From assembly GCF_002163715.1 (NCBI RefSeq), contig NZ_CP015698.1, forward strand, positions 248,001 through 312,000: a DNA stretch of 64,000 nucleotides, given 5' to 3'. The DNA comes from Curvibacter sp. AEP1-3 (GTDB lineage: Bacteria; Pseudomonadota; Gammaproteobacteria; Burkholderiales; Burkholderiaceae_C). Shown piece after piece: positions 27,895-37,883 of the stretch. Position 1 is the stretch's first letter; every line of letters starts with the position of its first letter. The position numbers and the translations under genes were made by a program. The notes under the pieces are model-generated. The model made no database searches, was not told the origin of the DNA, and was given only the letters and a program-made list of their open reading frames with translations.

Positions 27895-30054
27895 TCAGTA
27901 GATGGGTTGAAAGCGCCGTATGGCGGATTTCACATCATCGCTCAAGGCAAAACCGCCTCCGAATTGTGTGGCCAAAGCGGCAGCCCGCGCCTCAAACGTG
28001 TCGATGCCCATGCCGTAGATGAACTGCATGGCGCCACCGGTCCACGCCGGGAAGCCGATGCCGAAGATCGAGCCGATGTTGGCATCGTGCACGCTGGTGA
28101 GCACGCCCTCGGCCAGGCAGCGCGCTGTTTCTACCGCTTGGCGGTAAAGCAGGCGATCCTTGAGGTCGGTGATGTTCCAAGCGACGTCGGGCTTTTCGAA
28201 CAGGCCTTTGAGTTCGGGCCAGAGGAACTTCTTGGCACCTTTCTCAGAGGGATATTCGTAAAAGCCCGCACCACCGGCGCGGCCGGGGCGGTTGTGCTGC
28301 GCCACCATTTTCTCGACCACGAGTTCACCGGGCGTGGCGATATAGCTCTTGCCCTCAGCCTCAAAGTCCTTTCGGGTCTGGTCCATCACGTGCAGGCTCA
28401 AGGTGAGAGCAGTTTCGTCCAGCACGGCCAAGGGGCCCACCGGCATGCCGGCCTGGATGCCTGCGTTCTCGATCGCTGCAGCGGGAATGCCTTCGCCCAG
28501 CATGGCCGCACCCTCCATCACAAAGGTACCGAACACGCGGCTGGTGAAGAAGCCTCGAGAATCGTTCACCACGATGGGGAACTTGCCCAGTGCCTGCACG
28601 TAGTCAAAAGCGCGAGCCACGGTCTCATCGTCCGTGGATTTGCCTTTGATGATTTCGACCAGCTTCATCTTGTCGACCGGGCTGAAGAAGTGGATGCCGA
28701 TGAATTTCTCGGGTTTGGCGCTGGCTTTGGCCAGACCGGTAATCGGCAAGGTGGACGTGTTGGACGCAAAAAAACCACCCGGTGCCAAGAGCGGCTCGGA
28801 CTCTTGGGTGACCTTGGCTTTGAGTTCGCGGTTCTCAAATACGGCTTCGATGATCAAGTCGCAGCCTTGCAGGTCCGCCACGCTGCCGGTGGGGCGGATC
28901 AGGTCTAGGATCTGTTGCTGGGCCTCGGCCTTCATGCGGCCCTTGTCCACACGCGCTTGGGTGATTTTGGCGCTGTAGCTCTTGCCGAGGTCTGCTTTTT
29001 CCTGGCTCACGTCTTTGAGCACGGTGGTGATGCCTTTGCTGGCCTGGCTATAGGCAATGCCCGCACCCATCATGCCGGCGCCCAGCAGGCCCACCTTGGT
29101 GGGTTTGAAGCGCGGCACGCCAGCCGGGCGGCTCTGGCCGCTCTTGATGGCATTCAGGTTGAAGAAGAAGGTGTTGATCATGGCCTTGGCCTGTGGGCCG
29201 GACATGAGCTTGGCCAGATACCGGCTTTCAATGCGCAGCGCGGTGTCGAGGTCCACCTGCAAGCCTTCGACCATGCAGGCGATGATTGCCTCGGGCGCAG
29301 GGTACAGGCCCCGAGTGTTCTTCTTGATGACTGCGGGCGCAATCGGCAACATGCCTGCCACCGCCGGGCTGCTGGGCAGGCCGCCGGGCACTTTGTAGCC
29401 TTTGGCTTCCCACGGGTGTTGGGCTGTCGGGTTGGCGGCAATCCAAGCCAAAGCCTTGGCGCGCATCTCGGCTGCGGCGTCGGGGCCGGGCGCTACCAGC
29501 TCGTGCACCAGCCCCAGGCCTTTGGCCTCGGAGGGGTTGAAGGTTTTGCCTTCCACCAGATAAGGCTGGGCGCCCATCAGCCCCAGGTGGCGCGTCATCT
29601 TGGTCACGCCACTGGCACCCGGCAGCAGGCCCAGGGTGACTTCGGGCAGGCCGAACTGGGTTTTTCGGTCGTCCACTGCGATGCGGTAGTGGCCCACCAG
29701 CGCAACCTCCCAGCCGCCACCCAAGGCCGTGCCGTTGAGCAGGCTGACCACCGGTTTGCCCAGGGTCTCAATGGTCCGGAAGTTGCGCTTCACCCGCTCG
29801 ATTTCTTCAAAGATGCGCGGTGCATCCGCCGGGGTCAGTCGCATGGCCGCTTTGAGGTCCGCGCCGGCGAAGAAGGTGCTTTTTGCAGACGCCAGCAGGA
29901 TGCCGGTGATGCTGTCTTTGTCATGCAGCACCTGTGCGGCCACGGCATCCATGTCCTGCTGCCATTGCAGGCACATGGTGTTGACGGGGGAGTCTGGTTC
30001 ATCAAAGGTGATGGTCGCAATACCGTGGTCCAGGGAGTAGCGGATGGTTTTCAT
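27895..30054 (-). CDS. FadJ/FadB-like enoyl-CoA hydratase / 3-hydroxyacyl-CoA dehydrogenase
   Basis: A 719-residue bifunctional beta-oxidation enzyme. The N-terminal crotonase domain (residues ~1-190) has FFAGADLKAA and FGLPEVTLGLLPGASG with the two glutamates. The Rossmann domain starts VGLLGAGMMGAGIAYSQASKG. The dehydrogenase catalytic His lies in GIHFFSPVDKMKLVEII, followed by NDSRGFFTSRVF and a duplicated C-terminal 3HCDH domain. The ATG at 30054 is the family start (MKTIRYSLDHGIATITF). It follows the thiolase gene, with a dispersed-repeat copy in the 73-base gap. Confidence 0.93.
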   Translation of the reverse strand: MKTIRYSLDHGIATITFDEPDSPVNTMCLQWQQDMDAVAAQVLHDKDSITGILLASAKSTFFAGADLKAAMRLTPADAPRIFEEIERVKRNFRTIETLGKPVVSLLNGTALGGGWEVALVGHYRIAVDDRKTQFGLPEVTLGLLPGASGVTKMTRHLGLMGAQPYLVEGKTFNPSEAKGLGLVHELVAPGPDAAAEMRAKALAWIAANPTAQHPWEAKGYKVPGGLPSSPAVAGMLPIAPAVIKKNTRGLYPAPEAIIACMVEGLQVDLDTALRIESRYLAKLMSGPQAKAMINTFFFNLNAIKSGQSRPAGVPRFKPTKVGLLGAGMMGAGIAYSQASKGITTVLKDVSQEKADLGKSYSAKITQARVDKGRMKAEAQQQILDLIRPTGSVADLQGCDLIIEAVFENRELKAKVTQESEPLLAPGGFFASNTSTLPITGLAKASAKPEKFIGIHFFSPVDKMKLVEIIKGKSTDDETVARAFDYVQALGKFPIVVNDSRGFFTSRVFGTFVMEGAAMLGEGIPAAAIENAGIQAGMPVGPLAVLDETALTLSLHVMDQTRKDFEAEGKSYIATPGELVVEKMVAQHNRPGRAGGAGFYEYPSEKGAKKFLWPELKGLFEKPDVAWNITDLKDRLLYRQAVETARCLAEGVLTSVHDANIGSIFGIGFPAWTGGAMQFIYGMGIDTFEARAAALATQFGGGFALSDDVKSAIRRFQPIY

Positions 30055-30066
30055 GGTGTAGGTGAA

Positions 30067-30119
30067 AATGCTATAAAAATAGGAGCTGCTCGCGCAATAA
30101 AGACGGGCGCTAGAGGCCG
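30067..30119 (+). repeat. Dispersed ~45-bp repeat, copy 3 (fadA-fadJ gap)
   Basis: GCTATAAAAATAGGAGCTGC, TCGCGCAATA and GACGGGCGCTAGAGGCC make this one of the fullest copies. It fills most of the gap between the thiolase stop and the fadJ-like start, so it is transcribed in the antisense orientation within that operon's mRNA. Confidence 0.8.
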
Positions 30120-30127
30120 AAAAGTCT

Positions 30128-31333
30128 TTAAAGCCTCTCGACGATGGTGGCAATGCCCATGCCGCCGCCCACACACAGGGTGGCCAGCCCGTAGCGCAAT
30201 TTGCGGCGGTGCAGCTCGTCAATCAGCGTGCCCAGAATCATGGCGCCCGTAGCCCCCAGCGGGTGGCCCATGGCAATGGCGCCGCCGTTCACGTTGACCT
30301 TGTCATGCGGCACCTTCATCTCTTTCATGAAGCGCATCACCACCGCGGCAAAGGCTTCGTTGACTTCAAACAGGTCGATGTCGTCCACCGTGAGACCGGC
30401 TTTGGCCAGCGCCTTGCGCGTGGCGGGCATAGGGCCGGTGAGCATGATGGTGGGGTCCGCGCCGCTCAAGGCCGTGGCCACAATGCGGGCGCGCGGGGTC
30501 AGGCTATGTGCCTTGGCAGCGGCTTCATTGCCGATCAGCACCGCGGCTGCGCCATCCACAATGCCCGAAGAGTTGCCGGCGTGGTGCACATGGTGAATGC
30601 GCTCCACCTGCGGGTAGCGCGTGAGGGCCACGGCGTCAAAACCCATGCCGCCCATGTCGCCAAACGCAGGCTTGAGGCCTGCCAGGCCTTCGAGCGTGGT
30701 GCCGGGTTTGATGAACTCATCGCGGGCCAGAATGGTCTGGCCCAGGCTGTCTTTGACCGGCATGACTGAGCGGTCGAAATATCCGGCAGCTTGTGCCTTG
30801 GTGGCGCGACGTTGCGATTCGAGCGCATAGGCATCCACATCCGCGCGGGTAAAGCCTTCCAGTGTGGCTATCAGGTCTGCGCCTATGCCTTGGGGTACGA
30901 AGCAGGTCTGGCTGTTGGTTTCGGGGTCCATGGCCCAGGCACCGCCGTCGGAGCCAATAGGTACGCGGCTCATGCTTTCCACGCCGCCTGCCACCACCAA
31001 GTCTTCCCAGCCGGAGCGCACCTTCTGCGCAGCCATGTTCACCGCCTCCAAGCCGGAGGCACAGAAGCGGTTGATCTGCACACCCGCGCACTGGAAGTCC
31101 CAGCCGGCTTTCAAGGCAGCCACTTTGGGCAGCACCGCACCTTGGTCACCTACCGGGGACACCACGCCCATGACGACATCGTCTACCTGCGCGGTGTCGA
31201 ACTGGTGGCGCTGTTGCAGGTCCGTCAGCAGTCCTGCGAGCAGGGTGACGGGTTTGACTTCATACAGGCTGCCGTCTTTCTTGCCCTTGCCACGGGGCGT
31301 GCGGATGGCGTCAAACACATAGGCTTCGGTCAT
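30128..31333 (-). CDS. FadA-like acetyl-CoA acyltransferase (thiolase)
   Basis: A 401-residue thiolase that releases acetyl-CoA from 3-oxoacyl-CoA. The nucleophilic Cys lies in [16 protein letters not shown]. The second half has [20 protein letters not shown] with the catalytic His and [10 protein letters not shown] with the second Cys. The ATG at 31333 starts the family N-terminus ([21 protein letters not shown]). It is first in a likely operon with the fadJ-like, lipase-like and metal hydrolase genes, and diverges from the acyl-CoA dehydrogenase gene. A role in polyhydroxyalkanoate turnover is also possible. Confidence 0.92.
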   Translation of the reverse strand: MTEAYVFDAIRTPRGKGKKDGSLYEVKPVTLLAGLLTDLQQRHQFDTAQVDDVVMGVVSPVGDQGAVLPKVAALKAGWDFQCAGVQINRFCASGLEAVNMAAQKVRSGWEDLVVAGGVESMSRVPIGSDGGAWAMDPETNSQTCFVPQGIGADLIATLEGFTRADVDAYALESQRRATKAQAAGYFDRSVMPVKDSLGQTILARDEFIKPGTTLEGLAGLKPAFGDMGGMGFDAVALTRYPQVERIHHVHHAGNSSGIVDGAAAVLIGNEAAAKAHSLTPRARIVATALSGADPTIMLTGPMPATRKALAKAGLTVDDIDLFEVNEAFAAVVMRFMKEMKVPHDKVNVNGGAIAMGHPLGATGAMILGTLIDELHRRKLRYGLATLCVGGGMGIATIVERL

Positions 31334-31405
31334 GGGGTCTCCGGTGTTGTCTGGGGAATGCGGGTGCGCACGCTGGCGCCTGCAAGCTGTTTTGCAGTAT
31401 ATTGT

Positions 31406-31431
31406 TTTTACCAAGCAAACGCTTTGTAAAA
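31406..31431. promoter_or_regulatory. Palindromic operator candidate between fadA-like and acyl-CoA dehydrogenase genes
   Basis: Arms TTTTACCAAGC and GCTTTGTAAAA match at 10 of 11 positions around an AAAC spacer. The site sits in the 128-base divergent gap, 31 bases before the dehydrogenase start. This size and symmetry suits a TetR-family dimer such as the regulators of fatty-acid genes in proteobacteria. No regulator gene is adjacent. Confidence 0.6.
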
Positions 31432-31461
31432 ATAACTAATGACTTTCCCTTAGGAGACACC

Positions 31462-32625
<1,164 letters not shown>

Positions 32626-32637
32626 GTTGGTGGGCGC

Positions 32638-33630
32638 CTACGGCTGCAAAGAACCGGTGCGTGGCGCCAGACCGAAATCCGCAGCCAGCTTTCGGTAGCT
32701 TTCCACCTGCTGGTCCACCAGTTGGTCCAGCGCCCGGCCGGTAATCCATGCAGGGTTCATTCCGGCCTTGGTGAGCGCTCGCGCCGTGGCCGGTTGACCG
32801 GTGGCCTTGGCCAGGGCGTCGGTCCATTCCTTGAATTCGCGGTCTGACACGCCGGGCGCCATGTACAGGCCCCGCAGAATGGGCCACACGATGTCAAAGC
32901 CCTGTTCCCTGGCAGTAGGCACATGGGCCCAGCGGCCGCCAAGCCGCTTTTCTGAGAGCACGGCCAGCACCCGTACCGCAACGCCTTGCTCCAACTGGCG
33001 GCCGACTTCTGCAGCATCGCCCGCCAGCACCTGAACATGGTTGTCGCCCAATGCGGACAGTGCTTCGCCGCCGCCTTCAAAAGCGACAAAACGCATCTCC
33101 TTGTGCCCTACGCCCGCCGCACGGGCGAGGAGGGCGGCTTTCATCCAGTCCTGGCTGCCAATGGAGCCGCCTGCGCCGAAGACGATGCTGCCGGGTTTGT
33201 CACGCAAGGCTTCCAGCAGCTGCGGCAGGTTTTTATAGGGCGACTCGCGCGGCACCGCCACCACGCCATAGTCCATGCCCACGGCCGCCAACCAACGAAC
33301 GCTGCGGGTGTTGTAGGGGCCGAAGCGGTTTTGTGCCAAGTTCAGCAAAGAGCCTGATGAGAAGGCAACGACCGTTTTCCCGTCTGGCGGTTGTTGAGTT
33401 ACCGTGTTTTTGAATGCCAGAGCGCCTATGCCGCCTGGCTGGTACACCACCGCCAAGGGCGGGCGGCTGTTGTGGGGCTGTGCCAACATGTCTCGTGCGA
33501 GTTGGCAGGTGAGGTCGAATCCACCGCCCGCTTTGGCAGGCGCAATGCAGCGCCCGCCTTCGGGGCCTGCAAGTGCCGCGGCGCACACCCACATCAGCAC
33601 GCTGCACAGTGATTTGAAAAGCAGTTTCAT
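32638..33630 (-). CDS. tctC: TctC-type tricarboxylate-binding periplasmic protein
   Basis: A 330-residue solute-binding protein of the Bug/TctC family. The signal peptide is KLLFKSLCSVLMWVCAAALA. The mature N-terminus CIAPAKAGGGFDLTCQLARD closely follows the citrate-type TctC pattern. The ATG overlaps the stop of the tctE-like kinase by 4 bases (ATGA), so it is translated with the sensor. No tctBA genes follow. It could serve as the periplasmic ligand detector of the kinase, as described for BctC with BctDE in Bordetella, or feed the distant TctAB. Confidence 0.88.
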   Translation of the reverse strand: MKLLFKSLCSVLMWVCAAALAGPEGGRCIAPAKAGGGFDLTCQLARDMLAQPHNSRPPLAVVYQPGGIGALAFKNTVTQQPPDGKTVVAFSSGSLLNLAQNRFGPYNTRSVRWLAAVGMDYGVVAVPRESPYKNLPQLLEALRDKPGSIVFGAGGSIGSQDWMKAALLARAAGVGHKEMRFVAFEGGGEALSALGDNHVQVLAGDAAEVGRQLEQGVAVRVLAVLSEKRLGGRWAHVPTAREQGFDIVWPILRGLYMAPGVSDREFKEWTDALAKATGQPATARALTKAGMNPAWITGRALDQLVDQQVESYRKLAADFGLAPRTGSLQP

Positions 33631-35012
33631 CGTGGCCACCCTAGCAAAACGCGCAGACCGGGGCCGGGCTCCACCGGGCGTATCTGTAGCTGCCCGCCGT
33701 GGGCTTCGATCACAGACCGCGCAATGGCCATGCCCAAACCGGAGCCCCTGCTGTGCTGTCCTTTGACAAAGCGTTCGCCAGCGCGCGCGAGCACGTCCGC
33801 ATCCATGCCGTTGCCGTCGTCAATAACTTGGATTTCATATCCCGTTTCTGTTCTGTTGGCCGTCAGGGTGACCGTGCCTTGGGCGCAGCCGTGTTCCAGG
33901 CCGTTGTGCGCCAGGTTGAGCAGGGCGTGGCGCAAGAGGTTGCGGTCTCCCTTTGCCTCCAAGCCTTGTTCCGGTACATCGACACCGAAATCCACACCCC
34001 GTTCGCGTGCCAATGGCATCAGCTCCATAGCCACCTCGCGCACCAGGGCAGACAGGTCGAAGACTTCGCGCTGCGTCAGGCCGGTGTCGCTACGGGCCAG
34101 CGCTAGCAGTTGGTTGGTCGCGCGAATGGCGTGCTCCAGCGCCTCCGAGAGCGCATTCAAGGCCAGCGCTTTGGAGGCCGAGTCCTTCTCGCGAAGGATG
34201 TAGTCCAGCTGGGCGCGGAGCACGGTCAGTGGTGTGCGCAGCTGGTGCGAGGCATCGTCCAGAAAACCGCGTTGCTCCGCCATCAGCTGTTCGGTGCGGT
34301 GCAGTTGCTGGTTGATGGCGTCAACCAGCGGGCGGATGTCGCTGGGCAGGTCCTGCACTGGCAGGGGGCGCAAGTCGTCCGCACTGCGGTCCGTAGTTTG
34401 TCGCGCCAGGCGCGAGAGCGGGCGCAGTGCCAGTGTCAAACCGACGATGACCGCGAGCACCATGGCCGCGAGAAACACGGCGTCACGCAACAGACTGCGG
34501 CGCAGAAAACTGCGGGTGAATTGCTCCCGTGACGATGTGCTCTCAGCTACCTGGATGACAACAAATGCGCTCCCCGAGTTCTCTAACGCCTGTGAGAGCG
34601 GTCTCATAAAGGCCCCTACGCGGACGGTTTCATCGAAATAGCGGGCGTCATAAAACTGGGGTTGTCCGGCCTGAAGCGGCCGTGGGGGCGCAGGAAGATC
34701 GGGGTTGCCGATTTCCACCAGCCCATCAGCGGTAGCGACCCGGAAGTACACGCTGCCAGTGGCTGTGAGCTGGAAAAACTCAAACAGGCGGTAGGGCAGT
34801 TCCACCGCCAGTCCGCCTGAAGCGGTGGAAATGTTCAAGTCCAGCGCCTTGAGGGCACCCAGGAGTGAGCGGTCGTAGGCGGCATTGGCGGCCGCCACAG
34901 ATTCGCTGCGGGTTACCCACAGGCTCCCCGCCGTGACCAGTGCCATCACCGGCAACAGGAGCACGAGCAGGCGGACCTTAAGGCTGGCTTGGCGTATCCG
35001 ATTCCAGAACAT
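33627..35012 (-). CDS. tctE: TctE-like sensor histidine kinase
   Basis: A 461-residue membrane kinase. Transmembrane segments lie at residues ~13-35 and ~175-198 and flank a periplasmic domain of ~140 residues (YDRSLLGALKALDLNIS...). The phosphoacceptor is His256 in LDDASHQLRTPLTVL. The ATPase domain has NLAHNGLEHG, DDGNGM and GSGLGMAIARS. The ATG at 35012 lies inside the upstream response regulator gene, a 35-base overlap; no better start follows. The domain order and pairing with TctC match tricarboxylate sensing. Confidence 0.9.
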   Translation of the reverse strand: MFWNRIRQASLKVRLLVLLLPVMALVTAGSLWVTRSESVAAANAAYDRSLLGALKALDLNISTASGGLAVELPYRLFEFFQLTATGSVYFRVATADGLVEIGNPDLPAPPRPLQAGQPQFYDARYFDETVRVGAFMRPLSQALENSGSAFVVIQVAESTSSREQFTRSFLRRSLLRDAVFLAAMVLAVIVGLTLALRPLSRLARQTTDRSADDLRPLPVQDLPSDIRPLVDAINQQLHRTEQLMAEQRGFLDDASHQLRTPLTVLRAQLDYILREKDSASKALALNALSEALEHAIRATNQLLALARSDTGLTQREVFDLSALVREVAMELMPLARERGVDFGVDVPEQGLEAKGDRNLLRHALLNLAHNGLEHGCAQGTVTLTANRTETGYEIQVIDDGNGMDADVLARAGERFVKGQHSRGSGLGMAIARSVIEAHGGQLQIRPVEPGPGLRVLLGWPR

Positions 35013-35658
35013 AGCCCAGTCCCCGGTAGGTGTGAATGTGGACGCCGCTGTGCTCCAGACGTTTGCGCAGGCGATGCAGCAGCATGTCGATGGCACTGGG
35101 TTGTACGTCGGATTCATCACTGAAGATCCGATCCATCACTTGCTGCCGTGAGAGCGGTTCGCCACTGCGCATGATGAGCGCCTTGAGCAGCGCGTGCTCG
35201 CGCGGGGAGAGCGCCAGCATCGCTCCGTGCAAGGTAAATTGGCGGGTGACGGTATCGAAGTTGAGCGGGCCGGCTGCAAACCGGGGGTGCTCGCTGCCGC
35301 GGGCACGGCGCACCAAGGCGGTCAGTCGGGCTTCGAGCTCCGCGAGGGCGAAGGGTTTGGGCAGGAAGTCGTCGGCGCCCTGATTCAGGGTGTTGACGCG
35401 TTCGGTCAGCGAGTCTCTTGCGGTGAGCACCAGCACCGGCAGGCGGTTGTCCCGGCTGCGAATGCTGCGCAGGATGTCTGTGCCGCTCTTGCCCGGGAGG
35501 CCCAGGTCCAGGACCAGTGCGTCGTAATCGGTGTCGCCCAATGCAAGTTCTACCAAGCGCCCGTCGTTGCGCCAGTCCACCTTGTGGCCCGATTGTTCCA
35601 AGGCCTTGCTGAGCCACTCGCCCAAACTGTGTTCGTCTTCGGCCAACAGGATATGCAT
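34978..35658 (-). CDS. tctD: TctD-like OmpR-family response regulator
   Basis: A 226-residue two-component regulator. The receiver begins HILLAEDEHSLGEWL with the phosphoacceptor Asp51 in LVLDLGLPGKSG, then VLVLTARDS and the Lys in FLPKPF. The C-terminal winged helix has LTFDTVTRQF-type and LSPREHALLKALIM, RQQVMDRIFSDE and VHIHTYRGLGYVLE blocks. The ATG at 35658 starts the family N-terminus. It is first in the regulator-kinase-TctC operon and diverges from a second Bug protein gene, its likely target. Confidence 0.92.
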   Translation of the reverse strand: MHILLAEDEHSLGEWLSKALEQSGHKVDWRNDGRLVELALGDTDYDALVLDLGLPGKSGTDILRSIRSRDNRLPVLVLTARDSLTERVNTLNQGADDFLPKPFALAELEARLTALVRRARGSEHPRFAAGPLNFDTVTRQFTLHGAMLALSPREHALLKALIMRSGEPLSRQQVMDRIFSDESDVQPSAIDMLLHRLRKRLEHSGVHIHTYRGLGYVLESDTPSQP

Positions 35659-35693
35659 GGCGCGGATTATGGGTCCGTTCACCCAGCCCGATT

Positions 35694-35711
35694 GATAGGA
35701 ACTTGTTAGGT
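35694..35711. promoter_or_regulatory. 11-bp-spaced direct repeat, possible TctD box
   Basis: GATAGG and GTTAGG occur exactly 11 bases apart in the 113-base gap between tctD and the divergent Bug gene. OmpR-family regulators usually bind direct half-sites one helical turn apart, so this is a plausible TctD site. The half-sites are short and the match could be chance. Confidence 0.35.
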
Positions 35712-35771
35712 TGGGCCTTGCATCATCCTCAGCGGATTTTGAATACCAAGACACCATAACGAGGAGACCCG

Positions 35772-36770
35772 ATGAACGAAATTTCCATGAATCGCCGCCA
35801 ATGGCTGACCACCGGAGCAGCCGCAGCCAGCAGCGTCTGGTTGCCACCGGCATTTGCACAGGGCACCTGGCCCAACAAACCCTTGCACCTGGTTGTGCCG
35901 TTTGCACCCGGTGGCAGCTCGGAAATTGTGGCGCGAGCCATCGCGGGCGAGATGGCTAAAACCATTGGCCAGAACGTATTTGTTGAGAACAAGCCCGGCG
36001 CAGCTGGCAACATCGCCATGCAAGAGGTGGCCAACAACAGCGATGAACACTCGTTCATCCTGGGGCACATCGGCACTTTGGCGGTGAATCCGTTCATCTT
36101 TCCCAAGCTGCCCTATGACGCTGACCGCGATTTCGCGCCCATTACCTTGATCTCCAAGGTGCCCAGCTTGTACGTGGTGCATCCGGATTTGCCAGTACAG
36201 AACCTCAAGGAATTTGTAGCCTATGCCAAGGCTCGCCCCGGTCAGTTGAACTACGGATCAGCGGGCAACGGCAGTGCAGGGCATCTGGCGTTTGAGTACC
36301 TCAAGATGGTGAGTGGCACCTTCATGTTGCATGTGCCTTACCGTGGTACGGGCCCCATGCTCACCGACTTGATGGCAGGCCGCCTGCAAGCGGCCTCTGT
36401 CGGTGCGCCTGCGTTGCTGGCCTTCATCAAGGCGGGCAAGCTGCGCTGCATCGCCACCGGCACTGCCGAACGTTTGCCGCAGTTGCCTGATGTGCCTACC
36501 GTGGCCGAGCAGGGCTACAAGGGCTTTGAGATGACGCAGTGGTACGGCTTGTTGGCTCCCAAAAAGTGGTCCAAGCCATCGATCGACAAGCTGGAGTTGG
36601 AGGCCATCAAGGCTGCACGAGGATCTGCCGTGAAAGACAAACTGTCGCAAGAGACTGCGCTGGCAGTGGGCAACACCGGCAAGGAGTTTGATGCTTTCAT
36701 CAAGGCGGAGAAGGTCCGGTGGAAAGCCGTGATCGAGCGGGCCCAGATCAAGCCGGACGGGTTGAGCTGA
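35772..36770 (+). CDS. Bug-family periplasmic solute-binding protein (second)
   Basis: A 332-residue TctC-like binding protein. The N-terminus MNEISMNRRQWLTTGAAAAS ends in a signal-peptidase site near PAFAQG; the RR pair recalls a Tat signal but is weak. Family blocks are PLHLVVPFAPGGSSEIVARAIAGEM, NKPGAAGNIAMQEVANN and LNYGSAGNGSAGHL. GAGGAG precedes the ATG at 35772. It diverges from tctD and is the obvious candidate for its control. The ligand, a carboxylate, cannot be named from sequence. Confidence 0.88.
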   Translation: MNEISMNRRQWLTTGAAAASSVWLPPAFAQGTWPNKPLHLVVPFAPGGSSEIVARAIAGEMAKTIGQNVFVENKPGAAGNIAMQEVANNSDEHSFILGHIGTLAVNPFIFPKLPYDADRDFAPITLISKVPSLYVVHPDLPVQNLKEFVAYAKARPGQLNYGSAGNGSAGHLAFEYLKMVSGTFMLHVPYRGTGPMLTDLMAGRLQAASVGAPALLAFIKAGKLRCIATGTAERLPQLPDVPTVAEQGYKGFEMTQWYGLLAPKKWSKPSIDKLELEAIKAARGSAVKDKLSQETALAVGNTGKEFDAFIKAEKVRWKAVIERAQIKPDGLS

Positions 36771-36911
36771 GTTTTGCTTGCAAAGACGTCACTGGTGTTC
36801 TCAGGGGCGCGTGCTGCTGTCAGTTAGTCAAATTTACAGCCCAACCGCTTGGCAATAGGAAAAGTGGGTTTGGACTAAAGTTAGTAGCATCCGGTGACGT
36901 GTCTTCTCAAT

Positions 36912-37832
36912 ATGCAATCAACAAACTACAACCTGGCAAGATTCGATTTCATTTCAATCAAGCTTGCCGTGGTTTGCGCGCAGCTAGGTAGCCTCACTGC
37001 GGCTGCGCGTGAATGCAATCTTGTTCTACCAGCTGCAAGTCGTCGTATCCACGATCTGGAGAAGACGATTGGCGCTGCCATGTTTCATCGTCATTCCAGA
37101 GGTTTGGAGCCAACAGATATCGGGCGAGCGTTCGTTAAGCATGGACTGGAACTCCTCCAGGGCCTGGACAAGCTGGTTCAGGATATCGACAACGTCAAGG
37201 AGGGTGTCTCCAGGCAGGTACGTCTCACCTCCAGTACCGCCGCCATTAACCAGTTCCTTCCACCCCTGTTGGCGGAGTACTCTGAGTTGCATCCGGAGAT
37301 ACACGTTGCACTTGATGAACAAGTGTCAGACTTGGCAGTGAGTAGCTTGAGAGAGGGGCGCTCCGATGTGGCTGCCTATGTAGAGGGGCCGTTTGATGAT
37401 GACCTGGATACCCGGAGTTTCCGCAAAGATTTGTTAGTACTCATTTTTCCGCAAGGTCACAGGCTGACCGGCAAATCACCGATTGGTTTTGCAGAAACCC
37501 TGGATGAAAACTGGATCAGTCTGAATGCAGGCGCAGCACTTTTGATGCGTCAGCAGCAAACGGCGTTGGAGGCAGGCCGTCCTTTTAAGCTGAGGATGCA
37601 AGTCCGTAGCTTTGATGCCGTAGCCCACATGGTGGCTTCAGGCCTTGGTATTGCTGCATTGCCCAAAGCTGCAGCGCTTCCCATCATCAAGGCCATGAAG
37701 TTGTCGTGGCGACCGTTGCGCGACGACTGGGCGCAACGGCAACTCAAAGTTGCCATTCGTCGTGATGCGGATTCTGCCGTCCGTGCAATAAGGGATTTCC
37801 TGTGCACGCCTTCGCAAAACGCTAAGGCTTAA
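36912..37832 (+). CDS. LysR-family transcriptional regulator
   Basis: A 306-residue LysR regulator. The winged helix-turn-helix is at residues ~15-75 (LAVVCAQLGSLTAAARECNLVLPAASRRIHDLE as separate parts, then GAAMFHRHSRGLEPTDIG). The effector domain starts near residue 95 (VRLTSSTAAINQFLPPLLAEY). It lies on the same strand as the catabolic genes that follow 51 bases later, whereas LysR genes usually diverge from their targets. It probably controls the CoA-transferase to TctA run in response to an intermediate. The ATG at 36912 is chosen over one six codons upstream. Confidence 0.88.
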   Translation: MQSTNYNLARFDFISIKLAVVCAQLGSLTAAARECNLVLPAASRRIHDLEKTIGAAMFHRHSRGLEPTDIGRAFVKHGLELLQGLDKLVQDIDNVKEGVSRQVRLTSSTAAINQFLPPLLAEYSELHPEIHVALDEQVSDLAVSSLREGRSDVAAYVEGPFDDDLDTRSFRKDLLVLIFPQGHRLTGKSPIGFAETLDENWISLNAGAALLMRQQQTALEAGRPFKLRMQVRSFDAVAHMVASGLGIAALPKAAALPIIKAMKLSWRPLRDDWAQRQLKVAIRRDADSAVRAIRDFLCTPSQNAKA

Positions 37833-37883
37833 CTCGCCAAGTTCAAATAGACCGAAGTACAGGCCGGCAGGACACTGCTGGTC

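Noticed and set aside
28915..30252. Long open + strand frame antisense to the fadJ-like gene
   Set aside because: The product is rich in Gly, His and Gln with no domain, and the opposite strand encodes a clear multienzyme; it is a shadow of GC-rich codons.
35787..35840. Tat signal peptide on the second Bug protein
   Set aside because: It has RRQW but lacks the rest of the Tat consensus, and Bug proteins are usually Sec exported; the RR pair may be chance.
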